From Thermoleophilaceae bacterium (GTDB lineage Bacteria > Actinomycetota > Thermoleophilia > Solirubrobacterales > Thermoleophilaceae), in NCBI GenBank assembly GCA_036378175.1, contig DASUWY010000043.1:1-42720 (forward strand): a DNA stretch of 42,720 nucleotides, given 5' to 3'. The notes below the pieces were generated by a model that saw nothing but the letters and a program-made list of their open reading frames with translations, had not been told where the DNA came from and did not search any database. Within the stretch, counting starts at the first letter, position 1; each line of letters starts with the position of its first letter. Shown piece after piece: positions 32,842 to 40,022 of the stretch. The translations under genes and the position numbers were made by a program.

Positions 32842-32870
32842 GTTTACGAGGGGGCTAGCCGTACGGATCA
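32842..32870 (-). promoter_or_regulatory. Candidate ECF-sigma promoter TGATCC-N18-TAAAC of the lipid-modification operon
   Basis: On the minus strand the -35 element TGATCC (32870-32865) is followed by exactly 18 bases and TAAAC (32846-32842), about 29 bases before the GTG of the SDR gene. The consensus I know for the RpoE (ECF11) factor of Rhodobacter, controlled by ChrR and singlet oxygen, is TGATCC-N18-TAAGA. No rpoE or chrR gene is in the window. Confidence 0.5.
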
Positions 32871-32916
32871 GAGGTGGCGTATTCGCGCCAACTACGAAAC
32901 GAGACGCTCGCCGCCG

Positions 32917-32935
32917 GGTGGCAGATTCTGCCGCC
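32917..32935 (-). terminator. Hairpin after the SPT-like gene
   Basis: GGTGGCAG (32917-32924), loop ATT, CTGCCGCC (32928-32935): an 8-bp stem with one G-T pair, 37 bases beyond the stop of the SPT-like gene, between it and the next operon's promoter. No T tract. Confidence 0.45.
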
Positions 32936-32971
32936 GGTAACCGATGGCATTGTCTGCCACGCGGGGGACGG

Positions 32972-34213
32972 CTACGAAATCAGCGAAGCCTCGCGCCCCA
33001 CGCGCTCGAAGATCTCGAGCGCGCGGTCGAGGTGCTCGCGCTCGTGCGTGGCCATCACGCTCGTGCGCAGCAGCGCGTGGCCGTGGGGCACGGCGGGATG
33101 GATCGCGACGTTCGAGTACACGCCCGCGTCGTACAGCGCCTTCCAGAAGAGCACGGCCTGCCAGTCGTCGCCGATCCGCACCGGCACCACCGAGGTGAAC
33201 ATCTCCGAGCCGTCCGCCATCCGCACGGGGTCAACCACGTCGAAGCCGAGCGAATGGAGCCCGCGGTTCAGATAGCGGGCGTTCTCGAGAACCTTGGCGA
33301 ACAGCTTCGGCCCCTCGTCGGAGCGGCAGATCTTCACCGCCGCCAGCGCCGCTCCCGTGGCCGCCGGCACAGCGGACGCCGTGAACAGGAACGCGCGTGA
33401 CTGGATCCGGAGGAACTCGATCACGTCGGCCGGCCCCGCGATGAAGCCGCCGCAGCTCGCGAGCGACTTCGAGAAGGTGCCCATGCGCAGGTCCACCTGG
33501 TCCTCGAGGCCGAACGCCTCGCAGGCGCCCGCCCCGCGCGCGCCGAGCACGCCCACGCCGTGCGCCTCGTCCACCATCAGCCGCGCGCCGTGCTGCCGGC
33601 AGAGCTCGACGATCGGCGGCAGGTCGCACACGTCGCCCTCCATCGAGTACACGCCGTCCACCACCACGAGCACGCCGCCGCCGTCGTTCGCCGCCCGCTC
33701 GAGCATCTGGCCGAGCTTGTCGAGCCGGTTGTGGCGGAAGGGGCGCAGCTTCGCCCGCGACATCATCACCCCGTCCATGATCGAGGCGTGGTCGCCTGAG
33801 TCGCAGATCACCGTGTCGCCCGGGGCGAGGATCGTGGACAGCACGCCGACATTGGCCTGGTAGCCCGTGGTGAAGACGATCGCGTCGCCGGTGCCCATCC
33901 ACTCGGCGATCTCGCGCTCGAGCTCGAGGTGGAGCGGCGTGGTGCCGTTCAAAAGGCGCGAGCCGGTGAGCCCGGTGCCGTAGGTCTCGAGAGCCTCGCG
34001 CGCGGCCTGCTTCACGCGCGGGTCGCCCGTGAGCCCGAGATAGTTGTTCGAGCCGAGCATCACGCGCTCCTTGCCCTCCACCTCCATCAGCGGGCCGGCT
34101 TCCGACTCGATCAGGCGAAAGAAGGGGAGGAGGTCGTGCTCGCGCGCCGCCTGGAGCTGCTCCATGCGCTCGTGCGTGCGCGCCTTCTCGAATAGATCAG
34201 TGACCGTTGGCAT
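32972..34213 (-). CDS. Alpha-oxoamine synthase, serine palmitoyltransferase-like
   Basis: 413 residues, PLP enzyme condensing an amino acid with an acyl-CoA or acyl-ACP. PLP site: Lys249 in GTFSKSLASCGGF, Asp215 and His218 in MVDEAHGVGVLG, ring-stacking His142 in SGDHASIMDG. Features I associate with SPT rather than BioF or KBL: PFFRLIESEAG, VMLGSNNYLGLTGDPRV, RPFRHNRLD, VVDGVYSMEGD, and the C-terminal VYSNVAIHPAVPHGHALLR and TSVMATHEREHLD, close to my memory of Bacteroides Spt. It would make 3-ketodihydrosphingosine from serine and palmitoyl donor. No biotin or threonine-degradation genes nearby. Divergent, 23 bp from a GNAT gene. KBL or AONS activity is not excluded. Confidence 0.82.
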   Translation of the reverse strand: MPTVTDLFEKARTHERMEQLQAAREHDLLPFFRLIESEAGPLMEVEGKERVMLGSNNYLGLTGDPRVKQAAREALETYGTGLTGSRLLNGTTPLHLELEREIAEWMGTGDAIVFTTGYQANVGVLSTILAPGDTVICDSGDHASIMDGVMMSRAKLRPFRHNRLDKLGQMLERAANDGGGVLVVVDGVYSMEGDVCDLPPIVELCRQHGARLMVDEAHGVGVLGARGAGACEAFGLEDQVDLRMGTFSKSLASCGGFIAGPADVIEFLRIQSRAFLFTASAVPAATGAALAAVKICRSDEGPKLFAKVLENARYLNRGLHSLGFDVVDPVRMADGSEMFTSVVPVRIGDDWQAVLFWKALYDAGVYSNVAIHPAVPHGHALLRTSVMATHEREHLDRALEIFERVGREASLIS

Positions 34214-34236
34214 GGTTCGGATAAGGTGCCGCGCCG

Positions 34237-35385
34237 ATGTCTGTCGAAGTGCGTCCCGTTGAATCGCGCAGCGACCTGATGCGCTTCATCAAGCTGCCGT
34301 GGCGGCTGTATCGTAACTCGCCCCGCTGGGTGCCGCCCCTCATCTCGGAGCGCAAGCACCACCTGGATCGCGAGAAGAACCCGTTCTTCGAGCACGCCGA
34401 GGCCGAGTACTTCCTCGCCTGGCGCGACGGGCACCCGGTCGGCCGGATCAGCGCCCACGTGGACCACCGCTTCAACGAGTTCCAGAAGAACGAATGGGGG
34501 CTCTGGGGCTTCTTCGAGTCCGAGGACGACCCCGAGGTGGCAACCGCGCTGCTCACGCACGCCGAGCGCTGGCTGCGTGCGCGCGGGCGGGACAACATGG
34601 TCGGCCCGATGGACTTCACCACCAACCACGAGTGCGGGCTGCTCGTGGACGGGTTCGAGCGGCCACCCCAGATCCTCGAGAACTGGCACCACCCGTACTA
34701 CGGCGCGCTGATTGAAAACTATGGCCTGAAGAAGGTGATGGACCTCTACAAGTGGGAGCTGCACATCTCCGACAGGGAGAAGATGCTCCCGATCATGTTC
34801 GAGCTCGCGGACCAGGTGGAGTCGAAGTACGGCGTGAAGGTGCGGCCGATGAGCAAGCGCAACTTCGAGCATGAGGTGCGCGCCTTCATGGAGGTGTACA
34901 ACGCCGCCTGGGAGAAGAACTGGGGCTTCGTGCCCCTCACCGACGCGGAACTGCGGGCGTACGCGAGGGAGCTGAAGCCGATCCTCGACGAGAACTGGGC
35001 GTGGATCGCCGAGTCTGAGGACGGGAAGGTGGTTGGCGCGGCGCTGTCGATCCCCGACTACAACCAGGTGCTCGCCAAGCTGAACGGCCGCCTCCTGCCG
35101 ATCGGCTGGGCAAAGGCCCTGCGAGCGCGGAAGAAGATCGACTCCGTGCGGGTCTTCGCCCTCGGCGTGAAGCGGGACTGGCAGCACACCGGGATCGCGG
35201 CCAAGTTCTATGTGGAGCACTTCAACTCGGCCGGCCGCACCCCTCAGACATGGGGCGAGATGGGCTGGATCCTCGAGTCGAACACCGCGATGAACCGCGG
35301 AATGGAGGCGATGAACGGGCGGATCGTGAAGCGCTACAGGCTGTACGAGAAGGCGCTGAACGGGGACCGTCCGACCGGGGAGTAG
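34237..35385 (+). CDS. GNAT-fold protein, candidate N-acyltransferase (ceramide-synthase-like)
   Basis: 382 residues, soluble. Family motifs: FIKLPWRLYRNSPRWVPPL (about 16-34), KNPFFEHAEAEYFLAWRDG, GPMDFTTNHECGLLVDGF, YYGALIENYGLKKVMDLYKW; a second GNAT-like half holds GAALSIPDYNQVLAKLNGR and ALGVKRDWQHTGIAAKFY with the Q-x-x-G/A-type acyl-CoA loop, and GEMGWILESNTAMNRGME at the end. The family is usually labelled N-acetyltransferase or hypothetical. The reported bacterial ceramide synthase of Caulobacter is also a GNAT protein; whether it is this same subfamily I cannot verify. The pairing with the SPT-like gene supports acylation of a sphingoid base. Confidence 0.8.
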   Translation: MSVEVRPVESRSDLMRFIKLPWRLYRNSPRWVPPLISERKHHLDREKNPFFEHAEAEYFLAWRDGHPVGRISAHVDHRFNEFQKNEWGLWGFFESEDDPEVATALLTHAERWLRARGRDNMVGPMDFTTNHECGLLVDGFERPPQILENWHHPYYGALIENYGLKKVMDLYKWELHISDREKMLPIMFELADQVESKYGVKVRPMSKRNFEHEVRAFMEVYNAAWEKNWGFVPLTDAELRAYARELKPILDENWAWIAESEDGKVVGAALSIPDYNQVLAKLNGRLLPIGWAKALRARKKIDSVRVFALGVKRDWQHTGIAAKFYVEHFNSAGRTPQTWGEMGWILESNTAMNRGMEAMNGRIVKRYRLYEKALNGDRPTGE

Positions 35386-35399
35386 ACTCGCACGGCTCC

Positions 35400-35726
35400 A
35401 TGCACGAGCCTGCGCACGATCCCATCCAGCCCGGCGACGCCGAGCCGCGCCACCTTCCGGTCCACGCGCCGGTGGTGGAGGCGCGGCCGATCGAGCGCGC
35501 GCCGGCGGGCGGGCTGCAGGCCTGGTTTGCGTCGCTCCCCGCTCCCGCCGTGGCTGCGGCGGGCGGGTTCATCATGGGCGTGGTCACCTGGGTCGCCGTG
35601 CGGGTGCTGCGCGGCGGAGGTCGCCGGCGCTCGCTTGGGCGGGCAGGCCGGCGCGGGCGCCGGGGCGTGGAGATCGCGAGCAGCCGCTCGTTCCTCGTGG
35701 ACGTCCATCTGCTGAAGGACAGGTAG
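35400..35726 (+). CDS. Small protein with one membrane segment
   Basis: 108 residues from ATG 35400, 14 bases after the GNAT stop and likely co-transcribed. A Pro/Glu/His-rich N-terminus (1-40), one hydrophobic segment (AVAAAGGFIMGVVTWVAVRVL, about 50-70), then a strongly basic stretch (GGGRRRSLGRAGRRGRRG) and a short conserved-looking end SRSFLVDVHLLKDR. Topology would place the basic part in the cytosol. No known family. Confidence 0.6.
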   Translation: MHEPAHDPIQPGDAEPRHLPVHAPVVEARPIERAPAGGLQAWFASLPAPAVAAAGGFIMGVVTWVAVRVLRGGGRRRSLGRAGRRGRRGVEIASSRSFLVDVHLLKDR

Positions 35727-35775
35727 CGCCCTGGCGGTCGTCGAGGTCGACGTCCGCCCCCGCGGTCCGTACCGG

Positions 35776-36582
35776 ATGCCGCGCGCCGGGCGCGATGGGC
35801 TGGTCCGGCGCCGCGAGCGCGCGCTCGTGCGGCTCTTCCACGTGGGCGAGGATCCCGTGGTGGTGCACGCGTGGGCGGCGGGTTCGTGCGTGCGCTTCCG
35901 CGCCGAGTCGCGCTCGCGCGACGCCTGCGAGTACGGCGTGGAGCGGATGCGCTTCGCCACCGGGGTGGATCACGACCTCGCCCCGTTCCACCGGGAGTTC
36001 AAGTGGCACCCGCTGCTCGGCCCGATCATCAGGCGGCGGCCGTGGATTCGTCCCACGCGGCGGGCCGAGCCGTGGCAGGCGCTGGCCTGGGCGATCACCG
36101 AGCAGCTGATCGAGACCGAGCGGGCGGAGGAGATCCAGCGCCGCCTCGTGTACCGCTACGGGCGCCAGAGCGCCTGCGGCACGCTGCGGGACACTCCCGC
36201 GCCGGCCCTGATCGCCGGGCGTGCTCCGGCAGAGCTCCAAGCGTGCGACCTGGCCGGGAAGCGGGCGCTCGCGATGATCCGCGCCGCCCGCGAGGTGGCC
36301 GCGGGGCGCGCCGACCTGACGCAGCACGAGCCGGCGTGGAAGCGGCTGATCACGATCCGCGAGATCGGCACGTGGACGGTCGACAAGCTCGCCTTCGAGG
36401 GGCAGGGCCGGGACGACCGAATTCCGGCCGGCGACCTCGCCTACATCAAGCTCGTGGGCCGCACGGCGCGGCTCGGGCGCCGGGCCACGGAGGACGAGGT
36501 GCGCGAGTTCTTCGAGCCGTTTGCGCCGTTTCAGGGGCTGGCCGGCACGTACCTGCTGGCCGGCAGGTTTCTCGCGGCCTAG
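35776..36582 (+). CDS. AlkA-like DNA-3-methyladenine glycosylase (HhH-GPD)
   Basis: 268 residues. Base-excision repair enzyme that removes alkylated purines. The helix-hairpin-helix and catalytic loop are seen in LITIREIGTWTVDKLA followed by RIPAGDLAYIKLVG, where the Asp of GDL is the catalytic residue. WQALAWAITEQLIET (about 98-112) is the typical first helix pair, and FEPFAPFQGLAGTYLLAG the last. The reading frame continues upstream with VVEVDVRPRGPYR, which fits the AlkA N-terminal strand, but offers no ATG, GTG or TTG; a CTG at 35731 is the only near-start. The true start may be that CTG. Ends overlapping a convergent small gene by 4 bases. Confidence 0.85.
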   Translation: MPRAGRDGLVRRRERALVRLFHVGEDPVVVHAWAAGSCVRFRAESRSRDACEYGVERMRFATGVDHDLAPFHREFKWHPLLGPIIRRRPWIRPTRRAEPWQALAWAITEQLIETERAEEIQRRLVYRYGRQSACGTLRDTPAPALIAGRAPAELQACDLAGKRALAMIRAAREVAAGRADLTQHEPAWKRLITIREIGTWTVDKLAFEGQGRDDRIPAGDLAYIKLVGRTARLGRRATEDEVREFFEPFAPFQGLAGTYLLAGRFLAA

Positions 36583-36776
36583 TCCTGTTCGTCGCGCGGC
36601 ACGATGCGAGTGGCGGCCACTTCCTCGCCGCTGCGCGTGTCCGGGTAGACCACGTACACGCCTGGCGCCCCGCCGAACCAGGTCTGGATCCCGGCTTCCC
36701 CCACGTAGAGGGCCGCACGCTGCGACCCATCCTCCTGCTCGACCCACACCTTCTGGCCTTCGTGGAACGGCTCCAT
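36579..36776 (-). CDS. Small conserved-looking protein, 65 aa, SH3-like
   Basis: 65 residues from ATG 36776: HEGQKVWVEQEDGSQRAALY, VGEAGIQTWFGGAPGVYVVY and DTRSGEEVAATRIVPRDEQD. The strand pattern with Val/Trp/Gly suggests a small barrel of the SH3 type. Not an obvious shadow, since the DNA between the glycosylase and the next gene is otherwise empty. Function unknown. Confidence 0.65.
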   Translation of the reverse strand: MEPFHEGQKVWVEQEDGSQRAALYVGEAGIQTWFGGAPGVYVVYPDTRSGEEVAATRIVPRDEQD

Positions 36777-36822
36777 GGGCCGATCTTCTTCGCTCCGCGG
36801 CGCGGCGTCGAGGGTGCGCGCA

Positions 36823-37323
36823 CTAGGTCACGTAGATCACGTAGGGGTCACCCTCGAGGACAGTCGACCCTGCGGCTCGCATACCGATCTTCTCGGCAAC
36901 GCGTCGCGATGCGGAGTGTTCTGGGTAGACGAGCGCCACGAGCCGAGTCAAGCCGAAGCGCGTGCTGGCGAGCTCGCGGACGGCGCCCGCCGCTTCGCTG
37001 GCAAGGCCGTGGTTCCAGAACGTCTTCTTGATGTGCCAGCCGATCTCCGTTTCGTCGGTGCCGTGGAGGTCGAGCGGCCGGATGCCGCAGTAGCCGGCGA
37101 AGCCACCGCCATCGGTCGTGAGCTCGACGCACCAGAAGCCGTAGCCGCGGGCGCGGTAGAGCGCGAGGTTCCGGTTGATCCAGGCCGACGCCTCCGGGCG
37201 AGTCCGGAGGCCCGGGTAGAAGCGCATCTGATCCGCATCTCCGAACATGCGGGCGAGATCGTCAAGGTCGTCGGGCCGGAACTCGCGCAGCCTCAGGCGC
37301 TCTGTCTCAGCGATCGCCGCCAC
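36823..37323 (-). CDS. GNAT acetyltransferase, RimJ/RimL type
   Basis: About 166 residues. ETERLRLREFRPDDLDDLAR opens the domain, FAGYCGIRPLDLHGTDETEI and GWHIKKTFWNHGLASEAAGA give the central strand and the acetyl-CoA loop (here WNHGLA), and LVYPEHSASRRVAEKIGM is the typical late helix. Transfers an acetyl group from acetyl-CoA to a protein N-terminus or small molecule; target unknown. GTG 37323 is chosen as the start because the conserved domain begins six residues later; ATGs further upstream near 37390 would add low-complexity sequence. Divergent from the reductase gene. Confidence 0.85.
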   Translation of the reverse strand: MAAIAETERLRLREFRPDDLDDLARMFGDADQMRFYPGLRTRPEASAWINRNLALYRARGYGFWCVELTTDGGGFAGYCGIRPLDLHGTDETEIGWHIKKTFWNHGLASEAAGAVRELASTRFGLTRLVALVYPEHSASRRVAEKIGMRAAGSTVLEGDPYVIYVT

Positions 37324-37443
37324 TTGGATCGGGAGCGAGGCTATTGCGCGCGATGGATGCCTTGCCTGGCGATGAGTTCGTTGCAGCATTCGGGTCTGGA
37401 ACATGCAAACGCTTCGCACTTCAAAAGAGCTAAGGAGACGGCA

Positions 37444-37992
37444 ATGGGCGAGATCCTGGTACACGAGTTCATCTCCCTCGATGGTGTGTATGAGAACCCG
37501 GCGTGGACATTCGACTTCGGGTTCGATCCGAGGATGGGGGAGACGCTGGCGGCTGTGACGGGGGCCAGCAAGGCGATCCTTCTCGGCCGCCGCACCTACG
37601 AGATGTTCTATCCGGCGTGGTCCAGCCGCACCGTCGAGGACGACCCCGGCGCCCCCTTCTTCAACGAGTCGCCCAAGTACGTCGTCTCGTCCACGCTCCA
37701 CACCGCCGACTGGAACAACTCCACGATCCTCGGCGCGTATGACGCGGACGCGATCCGTTCGCTGAAGGACGAGGTGGACGGCGACATCTACGTGAGTGGC
37801 AGCGGCACTCTGGTGCGCGCGATGCTCGCGGACGGCCTCGTGGGCCAGCTGCACCTCTTCGTGTACCCAGTGGCGCTCGGATCCGGCGAGCGGCTGTTCC
37901 ACGAGGACGGCGGCACGACCAAGCTCGAGCTCGCAGCGAGTGACACGTACGCCAACGGCGTCGTTCACCTCGCATACGCGCCGGCGCGCTGA
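37444..37992 (+). CDS. RibD C-terminal/dihydrofolate reductase-fold protein
   Basis: 182 residues from ATG 37444 with AAGGAG seven bases upstream. The family motifs are ILVHEFISLDGVYENP at the start, AILLGRRTYEMFYPAW (NADPH-binding turn), PKYVVSSTL, DIYVSGSGTLVRAMLADGLV, HLFVYPVALGSGERLF and the C-terminal YANGVVHLAYAP. Small stand-alone proteins of this family are NADPH-dependent reductases of unknown substrate; this is not the riboflavin enzyme itself, which carries a deaminase domain. Monocistronic by layout. Confidence 0.88.
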   Translation: MGEILVHEFISLDGVYENPAWTFDFGFDPRMGETLAAVTGASKAILLGRRTYEMFYPAWSSRTVEDDPGAPFFNESPKYVVSSTLHTADWNNSTILGAYDADAIRSLKDEVDGDIYVSGSGTLVRAMLADGLVGQLHLFVYPVALGSGERLFHEDGGTTKLELAASDTYANGVVHLAYAPAR

Positions 37993-38036
37993 TCCGTCTC
38001 GCCCGCCTCGACCTGTAGCGCTCGCGTTAAGCCGCG

Positions 38037-38065
38037 TTGACACGCGCGGAGGGCGTTCCTAGTGT
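38037..38065 (+). promoter_or_regulatory. Predicted promoter TTGACA-N17-TAGTGT, leaderless
   Basis: Consensus -35 TTGACA (38037-38042), 17-base spacer, -10 TAGTGT (38060-38065). The expected transcription start is at about 38072, next to the GTG at 38073. The in-frame TTG at 38037 is therefore part of the -35 box, not a translation start. Confidence 0.6.
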
Positions 38066-38072
38066 CCGATTT

Positions 38073-38558
38073 GTGTCCCTCGCAAGCCGCCTCGTAGGAC
38101 AGCCGCGCGAAGTCTGGCGAGAGCTGTTTCGCCCGCCGGAAGAGCTGCCGGTGCCGCGCGAGTTCGCCAAGGATCTCGATGATCTCCGCAAGCTCGCATG
38201 GGAGGGGCTGTACTGGGAGGGCGAGGTGGAGGACATGCTGTACGCGGTGCGCGAGGACGCGCCGCTGACGGATGTCGCGCCCGGCAGCGGCAGGCTGGTG
38301 AGTCGCTACTGCGAGATGCGGCGAGAGCTGCGGCACATCCAGGCCCCGGAGCTCCAGCGGCACGTGCGCGCGCTGAGCGAGATCTTCGACTACCTCGCCC
38401 AGCTGCTGCACCACGCCGTGGCCCTTCTGGCCACGAGCTGGCGCTCCGAGCGCCTGCGTGACCAGCAGCGGCGAGTTGGGCCCGTGGGGCCGCAGGGGGA
38501 GCGCCTGCGCCGGATTGTGGCGGAGCTCGACCGGCTCGCGGCCGTCGAGCGCCGGTAG
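38073..38558 (+). CDS. Hypothetical helical protein
   Basis: 161 residues from GTG 38073. Nearly all helical: PREVWRELFRPPEELPVP, FAKDLDDLRKLAWEGLYWEG, SRYCEMRRELRHIQAPELQ, RALSEIFDYLAQLLHHAVAL. No membrane segment and no family I recognise. There is no ribosome site before the GTG, and the promoter just upstream implies a leaderless mRNA. Convergent with the Crp/Fnr gene, 7 bases apart. Confidence 0.7.
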   Translation: MSLASRLVGQPREVWRELFRPPEELPVPREFAKDLDDLRKLAWEGLYWEGEVEDMLYAVREDAPLTDVAPGSGRLVSRYCEMRRELRHIQAPELQRHVRALSEIFDYLAQLLHHAVALLATSWRSERLRDQQRRVGPVGPQGERLRRIVAELDRLAAVERR

Positions 38559-38565
38559 CACGCGC

Positions 38566-39390
38566 TCAGCTTGCGAGGCCTGCCTGTCGCGCAAGTTGCT
38601 CGAGATCGGCGGGCGGCTCGCCGCGGAGCAGCCATGAGCGGTCGGGAGTGCGCTCCACCACGCCCGCCGTGCGGAGCTGCTTGAGGGCGCTCGTGATCGA
38701 TGGCCGCTGTGACGCCGTGATGCCGGCGAGCTGTGCATGTGTGACCGGCAGCGAAAGGCGTATTCCATCGGGAGTCACGTGCCCGTAGCGCTCAGCGAGG
38801 TGCCATAGCGTCATGGCCAGGCGGTCGGAGATCTTGGGGATGCCGTTCACGGCCGCCTGCAGGCTCAGCCTGCGCGCCCGCATTATCAGCCGGTGGACGA
38901 GGGCGGCGGACACCTCGGGCAGGTGCGCGATCTGAAGCGTGAACGCACGCTCGAGGTGGGCCAGACGCATCTCCGTTAACACGGTGGCGGTCACGAGGGG
39001 TGCGACCGACAGCGTGCCGTCGTCGACGATCCATGGGCTTACCACGTCGCCCGGTCCCATCAGCTCGTAGTGCTCGCGGCGCGGGATCCCAACGCACACG
39101 AGCACGAACCCGTCGAGGATGAGCGAGCCGAGATCGCCCGGCTGAGGCTGCGGAAAGTACTCCCACGGACCGCGGTCGAGCCTGACCTCGCGAGCCCGCA
39201 CGGAACGCCGGGCGGCGGCGAGCCGCTCGGCGTCGAGCATCGAGCCGAGATCTGGGTCCTCGTCGATGACCCGGACGAGCAGCTCGCGACCGGCCAGCGG
39301 CACCGGCCGGTCGGCACCGTCCGACCCGAGGCCGAATAGCGAGGCGGTCTCCGGCTCTGCCATCACGCGATCACGCGGCGGCTGGCTCAT
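38566..39390 (-). CDS. Crp/Fnr-family transcription regulator
   Basis: 274 residues. A poorly conserved N-terminal part (1-55) precedes a cyclic-nucleotide-binding-like barrel (about 60-160, LGSLILDGFVLVCVG, ELMGPGDVVSPW), a long dimer helix (LSLQAAVNGIPKISDRLAMT) and a Crp-type winged helix (LPVTHAQLAGITASQRPSIT, SALKQLRTAGVVERTPDRSW). The phosphate-binding Arg motif of cAMP-binding members is not seen, so it may sense another signal; no Cys cluster for iron-sulfur sensing. Start 39390; ATG 39363 is the alternative. Lies 15 bases after the MpsC-family gene, probably one transcript. Confidence 0.82.
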   Translation of the reverse strand: MSQPPRDRVMAEPETASLFGLGSDGADRPVPLAGRELLVRVIDEDPDLGSMLDAERLAAARRSVRAREVRLDRGPWEYFPQPQPGDLGSLILDGFVLVCVGIPRREHYELMGPGDVVSPWIVDDGTLSVAPLVTATVLTEMRLAHLERAFTLQIAHLPEVSAALVHRLIMRARRLSLQAAVNGIPKISDRLAMTLWHLAERYGHVTPDGIRLSLPVTHAQLAGITASQRPSITSALKQLRTAGVVERTPDRSWLLRGEPPADLEQLARQAGLAS

Positions 39391-39405
39391 GGCGCACCCC
39401 CCGGC

Positions 39406-39780
39406 CTAGGAATCCGGTGCCCGCTCCAGCACGAAGATCTCGAACGACCGGACCGGGTGGAACACGATCTGGCTGTGGTAGTCGATGACCCTGCGGCCGG
39501 TGATCTCGCCCACGAGCTGCATCGCCTCCTCCGCGACCGTGCTCTCGTACTCCAGCCGGAAGCGCCGGATCTCCTCTTCCTTGCCGGCGGCGAGAAGCGT
39601 CTCCTCCCCGCGCGTCAAGCCCTCTTCGAGCGCGATGAACACGTACTCGTCGTCGAGTAGCCACGCCTTCGCCGCCGCCGGCCCGCGTCCGTACTGCTTC
39701 TTGAACAGGCCGACGATCGCGTTCTCGAGCGCCGTGCGGATGGAGCCGCCGTCCTCTGAAGCTGTCGTTTCGGCTGCCAT
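39406..39780 (-). CDS. MpsC-family (DUF2294) protein
   Basis: 124 residues from ATG 39780. Family motifs: IVGLFKKQYGRGPAAAKAWL (about 24-43), FIALEEGLTRGEETLLAAGK, and VGEITGRRVIDYHSQIVFHP near the end, then SFEIFVLE. Pfam describes the family as part of a sodium-translocating membrane-potential-generating system, but this small soluble protein has no membrane segment and its role in most bacteria is unclear. An upstream extension of the frame to 39894 is Ser/Arg-rich and not part of the family. The 242 bases beyond its start hold no feature that I can identify. Confidence 0.82.
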   Translation of the reverse strand: MAAETTASEDGGSIRTALENAIVGLFKKQYGRGPAAAKAWLLDDEYVFIALEEGLTRGEETLLAAGKEEEIRRFRLEYESTVAEEAMQLVGEITGRRVIDYHSQIVFHPVRSFEIFVLERAPDS

Positions 39781-40022
39781 GCGGGCGATGTACCCATAGG
39801 TCAGCGAGGTCACGCGCCCGATTTGCGGGGGGGAAAGCAGGGATCTGGAGGAACAAGAGCGGCTCCGTTCGAGGTCGCTACGCATCGACCCCATGGCCCG
39901 CCCGTACCCACGAACGTGTCATCCAGCCGCTTCTGACGAGCCTGCCGGTGCTCCTCGTGAGAAAGTGTCGGCCTGCCCCCACGAGCGTACCACCGTTGCG
40001 GCAGTGCCCCTGAGTTGGCGCG

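Noticed and set aside
32972-34213. Biotin (BioF) or threonine-degradation (Kbl) enzyme
   Set aside because: Not fully excluded, but no bio or tdh genes are nearby and the C-terminal and FRHN / VYSMEGD motifs look more like Spt.
38037-38072. TTG at 38037 as start of the 161-aa protein
   Set aside because: It is the first three bases of a consensus -35 box with a well-spaced -10; GTG 38073 coincides with the expected transcript start.
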